A DNA stretch of 64,000 bases from Phenylobacterium sp. Lineage in GTDB: Bacteria; Pseudomonadota; Alphaproteobacteria; Caulobacterales; Caulobacteraceae. This document shows, one piece after another, positions 47,683 to 58,033 of this stretch. The notes under the pieces were generated by a model. That model did no database searches, had not been told where the DNA came from, and saw only the letters and a list, made by a program, of their open reading frames with translations. Location: assembly GCF_030698145.1 (NCBI RefSeq), contig NZ_JAUYNW010000092.1, forward strand, positions 1-64,000, given 5' to 3'. Both the position numbers and the translations under genes were made by a program. Within the stretch, counting starts at the first letter, position 1. The number at the start of each line of letters is the position of its first letter.

Positions 47683-47966
47683 GGCTTCAATCGCAAGCTG
47701 GGGTCAAGGGTTGGCGTCAAGAGAGAGGTGGTCGAAATGGCACACGGTCCACATCTCATCCAACGACAGGCAAGTTGCGAACCATCCGACAAATCTGAGA
47801 AGCACCAGCCGGCCCCTTCCGTTCCCAGCCGACCCTCGTCCGTAAGCAGGTACGAACGCCGTCGGGCCATGGATGTCGCCTATCGCCGCCTTGTCAGCCG
47901 GCTACCGGACAAATGCGACGATTGCATGTGAACGACGGCTGAACCGTAGGGGGTATTGGGTCGCCT

Positions 47967-48010
47967 GAAAACAGAAGAGCGGCCCGAGGCGTCATGCCCC
48001 GGGCCGCTCT
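47967..48010 (-). terminator. rho-independent terminator of aceA
   Basis: on the minus strand: AGAGCGGCCCGGGGC-atgac-GCCTCGGGCCGCTCT then TCTGTTTTC. Confidence 0.75.
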
Positions 48011-48038
48011 GTCAGTCTTGGTCGATGAATCGTCGGCC

Positions 48039-49631
48039 TTAGGCGAACTGGTTCATCGTATTGTGTGCGCCGCCGGCCTTCAGGGCCGCTTCGCCGGCGA
48101 AGTATTCCTTGTGATCGTCGCCGATGTCGGAACCCGACATGTTCTGGTGACGCACGCAGGCGATGCCTTCGCGGATCTCCTTGCGCTGGACGTTGAGCAC
48201 GTAGCCCAGCATCCCTTGCGAGCCGAAGTACTCCTTGGCCAGGTTGTCCGTGCTGAGCGCGGCCGTGTGATAGGTCGGCAGCGTGATCAGATGGTGGAAG
48301 ATGCCCGCCCGCTTGGCGCCGTCGGCCTGGAACGTGCGGATGCGCTCGTCGGCGTCGTCGGCCAGTTCGGTGCCGTCGTAGTCCACGCTCATCAGCTTGG
48401 CGCGGTCATAGGCCGACACGTCCTTACCGGCGGCCTTGTAGGCGTCATAGACCTGCTGGCGGAAGTTGAGCGTCCAGTTGAACGACGGGCTGTTGTTGTA
48501 GACCAGCTTGGCGTTGGGGATGACCTCGCGAACGCGGTCCATCATGCCGGCGATCTGCTCGACGTGGGGCTTCTCGGTCTCGATCCACAGCAGGTCCGCG
48601 CCGTTCTGCAGCGAGGTGATGCTGTCCAGGACGCAGCGGTCCTCGCCGGTGCCTTCCCGGAACTGGAAGAGGTTGCTGGGCAGGCGCTTGGGACGCAGCA
48701 GCTTGCCGTTGCGGTTGATGATCACGTCGCCGTTGGAGAGCTTGTCCGGGGTGATCTCCTCGCAGTCGAGGAAGCTGTTGTACTGGTCGCCCAGGTCGCC
48801 CGGCGTATGGCTGACAGCGATCTGCTTGGTGAGGCCGGCGCCCAGCGAGTCGGTGCGGGTGACGATGACGCCGTCCTCCACGCCCAGCTCGAGGAAGGCG
48901 TAGCGGCAGGCGCGCACCTTGGCGAGGAAGTCCTCGTGCGGGACGGTGACCTTGCCGTCCTGGTGGCCGCACTGCTTCTCGTCGGAGACCTGGTTCTCGA
49001 TCTGCAGCGCGCAGGCGCCGGCTTCAATCATCTTCTTGGCCAGCAGATAGGTCGCCTCGGCATTACCGAAGCCAGCGTCGATGTCGGCGATGACCGGAAC
49101 CACGTGGGTCTGATAGTTGTCGACCGCTTCCAGCAGGGCCTTTTCCTTGGCCTTGTCGCCGGCCGCCCGGGCTTCGTCGATCTCACGGAACATGCCGCCC
49201 AGCTCGCGGGCGTCGGCCTGGCGCAGGAAGGTGTAGAGTTCTTCGATCAGCGCCGGCACCGAGGTCTTCTCGTGCATCGACTGGTCGGGCAGGGGACCGA
49301 AGTCCGAGCGCAGGGCGGCGACCATCCAGCCGGACAGGTACAGGTAGCGGCGGTCGGTGTTGCCGAAGTGCTTCTTGATCGAGATCAGCTTCTGCTGGCC
49401 GATGAAGCCGTGCCAGCAGCCCAGCGACTGGGTGTACTTCGAGGAGTCGGCGTCATAGGCCGCCATGTCCTTACGCATGATCGCGGCGGTGTGGCGGGCG
49501 ATCTCCAGGCCGGTCTTGAAGCGGTTCTGAAGGCGCATGCGAGCCACGGATTCGGCGTTGATGCCGGTCCACGCTTCGTTCTTGCTGTTGATGAGCTGGC
49601 CCATCTGGATGATGTGATCTTGGTAGGACAT
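48039..49631 (-). CDS. aceA: isocitrate lyase (long, about 530-aa form)
   Basis: KQCGHQDGKVTVPHEDFLAKVRA active-site motif; NNSPSFNW. Confidence 0.96.
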   Translation of the reverse strand: MSYQDHIIQMGQLINSKNEAWTGINAESVARMRLQNRFKTGLEIARHTAAIMRKDMAAYDADSSKYTQSLGCWHGFIGQQKLISIKKHFGNTDRRYLYLSGWMVAALRSDFGPLPDQSMHEKTSVPALIEELYTFLRQADARELGGMFREIDEARAAGDKAKEKALLEAVDNYQTHVVPVIADIDAGFGNAEATYLLAKKMIEAGACALQIENQVSDEKQCGHQDGKVTVPHEDFLAKVRACRYAFLELGVEDGVIVTRTDSLGAGLTKQIAVSHTPGDLGDQYNSFLDCEEITPDKLSNGDVIINRNGKLLRPKRLPSNLFQFREGTGEDRCVLDSITSLQNGADLLWIETEKPHVEQIAGMMDRVREVIPNAKLVYNNSPSFNWTLNFRQQVYDAYKAAGKDVSAYDRAKLMSVDYDGTELADDADERIRTFQADGAKRAGIFHHLITLPTYHTAALSTDNLAKEYFGSQGMLGYVLNVQRKEIREGIACVRHQNMSGSDIGDDHKEYFAGEAALKAGGAHNTMNQFA

Positions 49632-49728
49632 GTGCCTCTTCCGCGTTCGGCCGGGGAACTGGGACCCGGTGCTTGGCGTCTCCGTACAGCGCGAACCGCC
49701 CCGCGCGGAAGGCTGTGCGAGGTGTGGA

Positions 49729-49764
49729 TGTAAGACTTTACAAAAATTGGCTGTAATGATGTAA
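49729..49764. promoter_or_regulatory. cluster of TGTAA half-sites in the aceA / RamB-like divergent promoter region
   Basis: TGTAA-GACT-TTACA (49729-49742) followed by TGTAA-TGA-TGTAA (49752-49764). Confidence 0.55.
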
Positions 49765-49790
49765 GGATCACACGTACACGGAGTTCAGCC

Positions 49791-51203
49791 ATGGCGACCG
49801 AACGCCGCCTCTATGTGGGTCCCAGCCTTCGCCGGCTTCGCCGCGACAATGGGCTGACCCAGGCGGACATGGCCGCCGATCTAGACGTCTCGGCCTCCTA
49901 CATCGCGCTTCTGGAGCGCAACCACCGGCCGCTGACCGCCGAACTGCTGCTGCGCCTGTCGCAGACCTACAAGATGGACATGAGCGCCCTGGCCGGCGAC
50001 GGCGCGTCGGAGGACGCCGCGCGCCTGCAGGCGGTCCTGAAGGACCCGATGTTCGCCGACATCGACCTGCCGTCGCTGGAGATGGGCGATATCACCACCA
50101 ACTTCCCGGGGGTGACCGAGGCGCTGCTGCGGCTCTACACGGCCTACCGCCAGGAGCAGCTCGCGCTCGCCGACCGCAGCGCCGAGTCGCTGGGCGAGGG
50201 CGACTCCGACGCCTCCGATCCCGTCGCCGAGTCGCGGCGCTTCCTGGCGGCGCGGCGCAACAGCTTCCCAAGCCTGGACGACGCCGCCGAGCGCCTGGCC
50301 CAGGCCGTGGCGGCCCACGACAACATGGCCGGCTATCTGAGGACGCGCCACAACCTGCGGGTCCGGCGGCTGCCCTCCAGCGTGATGGTCGGCTCGACGC
50401 GCAGGCTGGACCGGCACCGCAAGGAGGTCCTGCTGGACGACGGACTGGACACCGCCAGCCAGGGGTTCCAGCTCGCGCTCCAGCTCGCCTATCTCGAGAT
50501 GGGGGAGGATATCGAGGCGGTGATGGGGGAGAGCAGCTTCGCGGCCGAGAGCGGCGAGCGCCTGACCCGGCGGGCCCTGGCCAGCTATGCCGCCGCCGCG
50601 ATCCTCATGCCCTATTCAGCCTTCGCGCGTGCGGTGGAGGCGCGGCGCTACGACGTCGAGGCCCTGGCGCGCCAGTTCGGCGCCAGCTTCGAGCAGACCG
50701 CCCACCGGCTCACCACCCTGCAGAAGCCCGGGCAGGAGCGGGTGCCCTTCTTCTTCATCCGCGTCGATCCGGCGGGCAATGTCTCCAAGCGGCTGGACGG
50801 CGCGGGCTTTCCCTTCGCCCGGCACGGCGGCGGCTGTCCGCTGTGGTCCGTGCACCAGGCCTTCCGCACCCCGCGCGAGATCGTCACCCAGTGGCTGGAG
50901 CTGCCGGACGGCCAGCGCTTCTTCTCCATCGCCCGCACGGTGACCGCCGGCGGCGGCGGCTTCGGCGCGCCGCGGGTGGAGCGGGCCATCGCTCTGGGCT
51001 GCGCGGAGGAACACGCGGGGCGGCTGATCTACACCCAGAACCGGCCTACCTCAGGCGCGGAGGCGGCGACGCCGATCGGGGTCACCTGCCGCCTGTGCCA
51101 CCGCACCGAGTGCACGGCGCGCTCGGCGCCGCCCATCGGCCGCCAGATCCTGCCCGACGACATCCGCCGCACCAGCGCGCCCTTCGGGTTTTCGGACAGC
51201 TAA
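49791..51203 (+). CDS. XRE/DUF2083 short-chain fatty acyl-CoA-type regulator (RamB-like)
   Basis: 470 aa; LRRLRRDNGLTQADMAADLDVSASYIALLERNHRPLTAELLLRLSQTY HTH; IxxE-containing middle domain; C-terminal CRLCHRTECTARSAPPIGRQ. Confidence 0.88.
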   Translation: MATERRLYVGPSLRRLRRDNGLTQADMAADLDVSASYIALLERNHRPLTAELLLRLSQTYKMDMSALAGDGASEDAARLQAVLKDPMFADIDLPSLEMGDITTNFPGVTEALLRLYTAYRQEQLALADRSAESLGEGDSDASDPVAESRRFLAARRNSFPSLDDAAERLAQAVAAHDNMAGYLRTRHNLRVRRLPSSVMVGSTRRLDRHRKEVLLDDGLDTASQGFQLALQLAYLEMGEDIEAVMGESSFAAESGERLTRRALASYAAAAILMPYSAFARAVEARRYDVEALARQFGASFEQTAHRLTTLQKPGQERVPFFFIRVDPAGNVSKRLDGAGFPFARHGGGCPLWSVHQAFRTPREIVTQWLELPDGQRFFSIARTVTAGGGGFGAPRVERAIALGCAEEHAGRLIYTQNRPTSGAEAATPIGVTCRLCHRTECTARSAPPIGRQILPDDIRRTSAPFGFSDS

Positions 51204-51364
51204 CGCGGTTGGGGCAAAACCTGCCTCCGATCGGCTCCGATCTTGCGTTTGGCGCACAAAGGGCTCTAAAGCGGCGCGCTTCCGTGCAGTAAGGCGCCGG
51301 AGAAAGTTGGTCCGCCGCCACGACGGCGGGCCTCGGACTGGCTTGTCGGGGACTTGGTACGCCA

Positions 51365-53524
51365 ATGGATATCAGCAGCAGCCTTTCGGTCGACGACGTC
51401 CTGCACGCCTTTGTGGAGCAGGAGTTGCTACCCGGCACGGGCGTCGCGCCCGGCGCGTTCTGGGCGGCGCTGGAGGCGATCCTGGCCGACTTCACGCCGC
51501 GCAACGCCGACCTGCTGGCCCGCCGTGACGAGCTGCAGGCGCAGATCGACGCCTGGTGGCGCGACCGTCGCGGCCGCCCGACCGACGTGGCCGAGCAGAC
51601 CGCCTTCCTGCGCGAGATCGGCTATCTGCTCCCTGAGCCGCCGCCCTTCCAGATCGCCACTGGGAACGTCGACCCGGAGATCGCCAAGGTCGCCGGGCCG
51701 CAGCTGGTGGTGCCGGTGTCCAACGGCCGCTTCGCCCTGAACGCCGCCAACGCCCGGTGGGGCAGCCTCTATGACGCCCTCTACGGCACCGACGCCCTGG
51801 AGCCCCCGACCGGGGGCAAGGGCTATGACCCCGTCCGCGGGGCCAAGGTGGTGGCCTTCGCCCGCGAATTCCTTGACCGGGCTGCACCGCTGCACGGCGG
51901 CTCGCATGCCGAGGCGACGCAATATGCGCTCGACAGGGTCGCCCTGACGGTGACCCAGAAGGACGGAAGCGTCACGACGTTGGCGAACCCCGATCAGTTC
52001 GTCGGATGGCGTGGGGAGCGAGACGCGCCGTCGGCCGTCCTGCTGAAACACAACGACCTGCATTTCGAGATCCAGATCGACCGGAACCACTCGATCGGCA
52101 AGGACGATCCGGCCGGCGTCGCCGACGTGCTGGTCGAGGCGGCGCTCACCGCCATCCAGGACTGCGAGGACTCGGTGGCCGCCGTTGACGCCGAGGACAA
52201 GACCGGCGTCTACCGCAACTGGCTGGGCCTGATGCGCGGCGACCTGACGGCCGAGCTGGTCAAGGGCGGCCGCACCGAGATCCGCCGCCTGGAGGAGGAT
52301 CGTCGCTACACCGCCCCCGACGGCTCGGCCCTGACCCTGCGCGGCCGCAGCCTGATGCTGGTGCGCAATGTCGGCCATCACATGACGAGCGACGCCGTCC
52401 GCTATACCGGCGCGCCTGTCTTCGAGACGGTGGTCGATGCGCTGGTCACCGTCACCGCGGCCCTGCACGACCTGAACGGCGCCCGGCGCAACAGCCCGGC
52501 CGGCTCGGTCTATGTGGTGAAGCCGAAGATGCACGGCCCCGACGAGGTCGCGCTCGCCGTGCGCCTTTTCGACATGGTCGAGGACGCGCTGGGCCTGGCG
52601 CGCAACACCGTCAAGATCGGCATCATGGACGAGGAGCGCCGCACCAGCGCCAACCTCGCCGCCTGCATCCACGCCGCGCGCAACCGCATCGTATTCATCA
52701 ACACCGGCTTCCTCGACCGCACCGGCGACGAGATCCACACCGCCATGGAAGCCGGCCCCGTGGTGCGCAAGGACGCCATGAAGGCCGAACCCTGGCTGCC
52801 GGCCTACGAGAAGCGCAACGTCGAGATCGGCCTGGCCACGGGCTTCCCCGGCCGCGCCCAGATCGGCAAGGGCATGTGGGCCGCGCCCGATCAGATGCAG
52901 GCCATGCTGGCGGCCAAGATCGGCCACCCCAAGGCCGGCGCCAACACCGCCTGGGTCCCGTCGCCGACCGCGGCGGTGCTGCACGCCCTGCACTATCATG
53001 AGGTGGACGTCCCGGCGCTCCAGGCCGCGATGGGAACGGCGGCGGCCACCGGGACCAACGACCTGCTGACCCCGCCCCTGGCGCGCTCCAACTGGAACGC
53101 CGCCGACATCCAGCAGGAGCTGGACAACAACGCCCAGGGCATCCTGGGCTATGTGGTGCGCTGGATCGACCAGGGCATCGGCTGCTCCAAGGTCCCCGAC
53201 ATCCACGATGTGGGCCTGATGGAGGACCGCGCGACCCTGCGCATCTCCAGCCAGCACATCGCCAACTGGCTGCATCACGGGGTCTGCACGGACGCCCAGG
53301 TGCGCGAGACCTTCAGCCGGATGGCCAAGGTGGTGGACGCCCAGAACGCCGGCGACCCGGTCTATCAGGCCATGAGTCCCGACCCGGCCGCCAGCGTGGC
53401 CTACCAGGCGGCGCTGGAACTGGTGTTCGAAGGCCGCGCGCAGCCCAACGGCTACACCGAGCATATCCTCCACCGCCGCCGCCGGGAGCGTAAGGCGCAG
53501 GTCGCGGCGCTCACCGCGGCCTGA
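51365..53524 (+). CDS. glcB: malate synthase G
   Basis: 719 aa; [82 protein letters not shown]. Confidence 0.96.
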   Translation: MDISSSLSVDDVLHAFVEQELLPGTGVAPGAFWAALEAILADFTPRNADLLARRDELQAQIDAWWRDRRGRPTDVAEQTAFLREIGYLLPEPPPFQIATGNVDPEIAKVAGPQLVVPVSNGRFALNAANARWGSLYDALYGTDALEPPTGGKGYDPVRGAKVVAFAREFLDRAAPLHGGSHAEATQYALDRVALTVTQKDGSVTTLANPDQFVGWRGERDAPSAVLLKHNDLHFEIQIDRNHSIGKDDPAGVADVLVEAALTAIQDCEDSVAAVDAEDKTGVYRNWLGLMRGDLTAELVKGGRTEIRRLEEDRRYTAPDGSALTLRGRSLMLVRNVGHHMTSDAVRYTGAPVFETVVDALVTVTAALHDLNGARRNSPAGSVYVVKPKMHGPDEVALAVRLFDMVEDALGLARNTVKIGIMDEERRTSANLAACIHAARNRIVFINTGFLDRTGDEIHTAMEAGPVVRKDAMKAEPWLPAYEKRNVEIGLATGFPGRAQIGKGMWAAPDQMQAMLAAKIGHPKAGANTAWVPSPTAAVLHALHYHEVDVPALQAAMGTAAATGTNDLLTPPLARSNWNAADIQQELDNNAQGILGYVVRWIDQGIGCSKVPDIHDVGLMEDRATLRISSQHIANWLHHGVCTDAQVRETFSRMAKVVDAQNAGDPVYQAMSPDPAASVAYQAALELVFEGRAQPNGYTEHILHRRRRERKAQVAALTAA

Positions 53525-53560
53525 GGGGGCTTCGCCCATCTGCTGGCCGGTCCGAGTGGA

Positions 53561-53637
53561 TGGCGGCCCGGAAGGGACTCGAACCCCCGACCTTCGCTTT
53601 AGGAAAGCGCTGCTCTATCCGGCTGAGCTACCGGGCC
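53561..53637 (-). tRNA. tRNA-Arg (anticodon CCT)
   Basis: minus strand GGCCCGGTAGCTCAGCCGGATAGAGCAGCGCTTTCCTAAAGCGAAGGTCGGGGGTTCGAGTCCCTTCCGGGCCGCCA; folds to cloverleaf with encoded CCA. Confidence 0.97.
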
Positions 53638-53801
53638 ATGCCACTTCGCCGCAGCGCCGTGATCTCGCAGACCGATGCCACGTTCGCCGTCCGGCGCCAA
53701 GTCGGGCCGGGGGCTCGCGCCTTGGTCGAAAGTCTTAATTGCGCACCGGGACGCTGTGAGCGCAGGATGGACCTGTCGAAACGGGTTTCGGAGTGGCCAG
53801 G

Positions 53802-53921
53802 ATGCATAGCAGCAGGCCCAATCTGCCGGGTTGGATGCTCGCCCTTGGAGTGGCGATCCTCTCGGGCTTCCTCAGCGCGCTCGCGGTCTGGGCGATGAGC
53901 GAGAAGGTGGGCGGCGTCTAG
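53802..53921 (+). CDS. 39-aa single-TM small membrane protein
   Basis: MHSSRPNLPGWMLALGVAILSGFLSALAVWAMSEKVGGV; below the track length cutoff; weak gccagg upstream. Confidence 0.5.
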   Translation: MHSSRPNLPGWMLALGVAILSGFLSALAVWAMSEKVGGV

Positions 53922-53973
53922 CGTTTCCGCCGCTCTTTACGTCACGGAAAATATTCTTCGTCAGCCTGTCGTC

Positions 53974-54318
53974 ATGGCCGAACCCTTCGTCCGCGCCGAG
54001 CGACGAGCGCTGGTCAGGCAGCGGACGCTTCTGCGCGGCCGGATCTGCTACGGTCCCAAGCACGTGATCTCGGTCGACTGCGGCATCCGCAACCTGACCA
54101 CAGGCGGCGCCATGCTCCGCGTTCCCGCCGATCAAGCCCTGCCGCCCAATTTCGCCCTGCTCCATGTGAGTGAGGGCGCGGCGTTCGACGCCTGCCTCAC
54201 CTGGCGGCGCGGGGATACGCTGGGGGTGCGTTTCGAAGGCCGCCACGACCTGCGGGGAGCCGTCGAGGATGATCTGAAGGCGCTGCGCGCGATCTGGGTG
54301 GCCGTGGCCTCGACCTGA
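53974..54318 (+). CDS. PilZ domain-containing protein
   Basis: 114 aa; ERRALVRQR (RxxxR) and IRNLTTGGAMLRV. Confidence 0.85.
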   Translation: MAEPFVRAERRALVRQRTLLRGRICYGPKHVISVDCGIRNLTTGGAMLRVPADQALPPNFALLHVSEGAAFDACLTWRRGDTLGVRFEGRHDLRGAVEDDLKALRAIWVAVAST

Positions 54319-54325
54319 GCCGGCG

Positions 54326-54673
54326 CTATTTGGCGCCTTGCAGCGCGTCCCAGGTCTCGCGGATGACGCTGAGCCCCTCGCGGGTCGAGGTGGCGATGTC
54401 ATGCTTGCCGTCGAAGGCCACGCCGGTGAGATCGCCGCGACGCCAGCGCAGCCGCGCCTCGTAGACCAGGCCGCCCTCGAACTGCAGCAGCATGAAGCGC
54501 GCGGGCAGGGGATAGATGGCGGCGATCTTCAGCCGCGCTCCCCCCTGGCTCAGGTCGACGATGGTGCAGTCGGCCCACAGGCCGTGGCCGGGACCATAGA
54601 AGCCGCGCGCGCGGAAATTGGCCGCGACGCGGGGGTGGGCTCGGCGTTCGTGATAGTCGTGGGCGTGGGTCAC
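54326..54673 (-). CDS. PilZ domain-containing protein
   Basis: 115 aa; ERRAHPRV (RxxxR) and IVDLSQGGARLKI (DxSxxG). Confidence 0.9.
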   Translation of the reverse strand: MTHAHDYHERRAHPRVAANFRARGFYGPGHGLWADCTIVDLSQGGARLKIAAIYPLPARFMLLQFEGGLVYEARLRWRRGDLTGVAFDGKHDIATSTREGLSVIRETWDALQGAK

Positions 54674-54812
54674 GAAGCTTGACTACACGAGAACGGTTTA
54701 GGTGAGCTTAAGTGGTCGCGCGCGGATTGCCGCAGGGCGAGCCTCGCCAAGGCCGGCGCGATCGTCCTATGTTCGCCGCCGCGCGGCCGGGGTCGGCGGC
54801 GAGGGGGGTTTC

Positions 54813-56120
54813 ATGGCGTTCCTGCGGTATTTCCGGCTGCTTTACGTCCAGGTCCTGGTCGGCATCGCGCTCGGCGTGGCCGTCGGGGCGATCTGGCCGG
54901 ACCTCGGGGTGGCGCTGAAGCCGCTGGGCGACGGCTTCGTTAAGCTGATCAAGATGGCCGTGGCGCCGGTGATCTTCTGCACCATCGTTTCGGGCATCGC
55001 CCGGATGGGCGACATGAAGGCCTTCGGCCGGCTGGGCGCCAAGACCCTGATCTATTTCGAGGTGGTCTCTACCTTCGCGCTGGTCCTGGGCCTGGTGGTG
55101 GGCAACCTCGTCAGGCCCGGCGCCGGATTCAATGTCGATCCGGCGACCCTCGATCCCACCGTGGCCGCCAGCTACGTGGAGAAGGCCGCCCACGGCCAGA
55201 GCCTGGCGGAATACCTGCTCTCCCTGATCCCCAACGCCTTCTTCGGCGCCTTCGCCGAGGGGAACCTGCTGCAGGTGCTGCTGATCGCCATCCTCACCGG
55301 CTTCGCCTGCTCGCGGCTGGGGACATTCGGCGACAAGGTGGCCGGCGTCCTGGAGGACGTCTCCAAGGTTTTCTTCTCCCTGATCCATGTGGTGGTGCGG
55401 CTCGCCCCCATCGGCGCCTTCGGGGCCATGGGCTTCACCATCGGCAAGTACGGGCTGGAGGCCCTGGTCAAGCTGGGGGCGCTGGTCGCCACCTTCTACG
55501 GCACCTCCCTGCTGTTCGTGCTGGTGATCCTGGGCCTGGTGGCGCGCGCCTCGGGATTCTCGATCCTGAAGTTCCTGGCCTACATCCGTGAGGAGCTGCT
55601 GATCGTGCTCGGCACCTCCTCGTCGGAATCTGTCCTGCCGCAGATGATCGACAAGATGCAGCGCCTGGGCGCAGGCAAGACCACGGTCGGCCTGGTGATC
55701 CCCACCGGCTATTCGTTCAATCTCGACGGCACCAATATCTACATGACCCTGGCCACCCTGTTCCTGGCCCAGGCGACCAATATCGACCTGAGCCTGACCC
55801 AGGAGCTGACCCTGCTGGCGGTGGCCATGCTGACCTCCAAGGGCGCCAGCGGCGTGACCGGGGCCGGGTTCATCACGCTGGCCGCCACCCTGGCCGTGGT
55901 CCCCGACATCCCGCCCGCGGCGCTGGCCCTGCTGGTCGGGGTGGACCGGTTCATGAGCGAGTGCCGCGCCCTGACCAACCTGGTCGGCAACGGGGTGGCG
56001 ACCCTGGTGATCGCCCGCTGGGAAGGCGATCTCGACCGCGAAACCCTGGCCTATGAGCTCGACAAGGGCCCTGGCGCGGCGGCGCCGGGCGGGGCCGTGC
56101 TTCCGGCTGAAGCCGATTGA
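54813..56120 (+). CDS. dctA: dicarboxylate/amino acid:cation symporter (DctA-like)
   Basis: [79 protein letters not shown]. Confidence 0.94.
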   Translation: MAFLRYFRLLYVQVLVGIALGVAVGAIWPDLGVALKPLGDGFVKLIKMAVAPVIFCTIVSGIARMGDMKAFGRLGAKTLIYFEVVSTFALVLGLVVGNLVRPGAGFNVDPATLDPTVAASYVEKAAHGQSLAEYLLSLIPNAFFGAFAEGNLLQVLLIAILTGFACSRLGTFGDKVAGVLEDVSKVFFSLIHVVVRLAPIGAFGAMGFTIGKYGLEALVKLGALVATFYGTSLLFVLVILGLVARASGFSILKFLAYIREELLIVLGTSSSESVLPQMIDKMQRLGAGKTTVGLVIPTGYSFNLDGTNIYMTLATLFLAQATNIDLSLTQELTLLAVAMLTSKGASGVTGAGFITLAATLAVVPDIPPAALALLVGVDRFMSECRALTNLVGNGVATLVIARWEGDLDRETLAYELDKGPGAAAPGGAVLPAEAD

Positions 56121-56226
56121 GCGCGCGTTAATCCTTATGCCAACCCCTCCCGGTAGGCTCTTACCCGTTATCAGGTCCTTCGGCGCCGCCGCCTGAGGCC
56201 TCAAGACCAGGCGGAGTGTTCTTCCC

Positions 56227-57054
56227 GTGGACCGTCGCGCGATCCATTCGCCGTCAGCGGGCGTCCTCATGGGACGCCGGACCCTGCTTGCGGGCCTGAC
56301 CGGCCTTGTCGCCGCCCCCGCCTTCGCCGCCGAAACCGGCCAGTCCTGGCTGGACTACGAGGTCCGCCTGCGCGCCCGTCTGGCCGACGCCGGCGGCGGG
56401 CGTTTCAACGCCGCGGCCGAGCGACGCATCGTGACCCTGACCAACGCCGCGCGCGCCGAGCAGGGCGCGCCGGCCTGCGCCTGGAGCGACGAACTGGCCC
56501 TGGCCGCGCGCGCCCACGCCGCCGACCTCGCCGGACGCGCCTATGTCGAACACCTGAGCCCGGAGGGGTTCGATCCCAGCCACCGGGTCAGCATCCTGGC
56601 CCGCCGACTGATCGGCTCGGCCAGCGAGAACATCGCCTATCGGCGCGCCGCCGAGCCGGCCACGGCCGACGACCTGATGACCATCTGGCGCAAGAGCCCG
56701 CCCCACTGGACCAACCTGCTGCGCGCCACCCATTCGCGCTTCGGCTTCGGCGTGGCGGTGCGCGGCGAGCGCACCTATGCCGTGGGGCTCTATTCGAGGG
56801 CCGACGGCGAACTCGGCGCGCCCCTGCCCTTCCGCCTGGGTCGGGAGGCCGACCTGGCCGGCGCGATCTCGCAGGCCAGCCCCCGTGTCGACAGCTTCAC
56901 GGTCAGCGATCCGGTCGACACCAAGGACGCCGCCAACCTCGCCGCCGATCCTGCGCCGATCCTGGCGCCTGGCGTCTATCAACTCCGCCCCAAGCGCCGC
57001 CTGGAAGGGCGCCGCTACGAGGTGCTCTGGGGCCCGATCTTCGTCAGGATCTGA
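56227..57054 (+). CDS. CAP domain-containing secreted protein
   Basis: TNAARAEQGAPACAWSDELALAARAHAADLAGRAYVEHLSPEGFDPSHRV...ENIAYR...HWTNLLRATHSRFGFGVA. Confidence 0.88.
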   Translation: MDRRAIHSPSAGVLMGRRTLLAGLTGLVAAPAFAAETGQSWLDYEVRLRARLADAGGGRFNAAAERRIVTLTNAARAEQGAPACAWSDELALAARAHAADLAGRAYVEHLSPEGFDPSHRVSILARRLIGSASENIAYRRAAEPATADDLMTIWRKSPPHWTNLLRATHSRFGFGVAVRGERTYAVGLYSRADGELGAPLPFRLGREADLAGAISQASPRVDSFTVSDPVDTKDAANLAADPAPILAPGVYQLRPKRRLEGRRYEVLWGPIFVRI

Positions 57055-57061
57055 GCCAGGT

Positions 57062-57940
57062 TCAGTCGAGCAGGGCTTCGATCTCGGCGCGGATGCGCAG
57101 CCAGGCCGGCGCGGTCGGATCGATCAGCTCGAAATGGCCAGCCGCCGGCAGGTCGATCACCGTGGCGGGATCCCCGACGGCCTTGGCGGCCGCGCCATAG
57201 CCGGCGCCGAAGCGGCTGGGAACGATAGGATCGAGATCGCCCGACACGATCACCTGACGCGCGCCTAGCGGCAGCAGTCGGGGCGGCGAGGTGTCGGCAT
57301 AGACATCGCCCTCGCGGTCCGGCGCGCCCACCGGGGCGTCGATCGTGCCGGGCCCGCCGCAGGCGTCGGGGCCGTCGGCGTGATAGGCCTCCAGGTCGAT
57401 GATGCCGGCCAGGGCTACGGCCCCGCGCAGCTTCACGGGTTCCAGCGCCGACAGCGGGCTGTCCTTCGATAGCCTGGGCCGGGCCAGGGCCCATACCGCC
57501 AGATGCCCGCCCGCCGAATGCCCCGAGACCACGGCGCGGCCCAGGTCGAGCCGGTGCGGGCCGGCCAGGGCCTTCAGGTGGTCCAGGCCCTGGGCCACAT
57601 CCAGGAAGGTGCCCGGATAGCCGCCGCCCGGGTGGCCGATCCTGCGGTACTCGATGTTCCAGACCGCCTTGCCCGCGGCCCGCAGGTCGGCCGCGGCGTA
57701 GTCCATCAGCTCCAGCCCCGGCAGGTCGGCGCGCCAGCAGCCGCCATGGATGATCGCCACGACCGGGTGCGGTCCCGCGCCCTTGGGCAGCCAGAGCTCG
57801 CCAAACTGCAGCGGGTCCTGGCCATAGGCGATGCGCGCGTCGGCGAGCGGCCGTTCGCGCGCCAGCAGGTCGCTGTAGCTGATGGGGGCGGTGGCCGCCG
57901 TGGCTGCGGCTGCGAGGGCGACGACGCTGGCGGCGGTCAT
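57062..57940 (-). CDS. alpha/beta hydrolase, secreted
   Basis: signal peptide; HPVVAIIHGGCWRADLPGLELMDYAAADLRAAGKAVWNIEYRRIG; VVSGHSAGGHLAVW (GxSxG). Confidence 0.9.
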   Translation of the reverse strand: MTAASVVALAAAATAATAPISYSDLLARERPLADARIAYGQDPLQFGELWLPKGAGPHPVVAIIHGGCWRADLPGLELMDYAAADLRAAGKAVWNIEYRRIGHPGGGYPGTFLDVAQGLDHLKALAGPHRLDLGRAVVSGHSAGGHLAVWALARPRLSKDSPLSALEPVKLRGAVALAGIIDLEAYHADGPDACGGPGTIDAPVGAPDREGDVYADTSPPRLLPLGARQVIVSGDLDPIVPSRFGAGYGAAAKAVGDPATVIDLPAAGHFELIDPTAPAWLRIRAEIEALLD

Positions 57941-57981
57941 GGCGGGCTCCAAAGGATTCGTGGGCCGATCCTGCCCAAACG

Positions 57982-58008
57982 AAAACGCCCGGCGCAAGCG
58001 CCGGGCGT
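57982..58008 (-). terminator. rho-independent terminator of carD
   Basis: minus strand acgcccggcgc-tt-gcgccgggcgt followed by TTTTCGTTT. Confidence 0.75.
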
Positions 58009-58033
58009 CGAAAGCTCGATAGGGACTGGCGCC

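Noticed and set aside
47994-49733. 579-aa plus-strand ORF
   Set aside because: Antisense to aceA
51428-53539. 703-aa minus-strand ORF
   Set aside because: Antisense to glcB, whose identity is unambiguous
53556-53898. ORFs MDGGPEGTRTPDLRFRKALLYPAELPGHA... and MAARKGLEPPTFALGKRCSIRLSYRAMP...
   Set aside because: Well-known spurious translations of the antisense strand of a tRNA gene, here tRNA-Arg(CCT)
54708-56270. 520-aa minus-strand ORF
   Set aside because: Antisense to dctA; Gln/His/Gly-rich shadow frame
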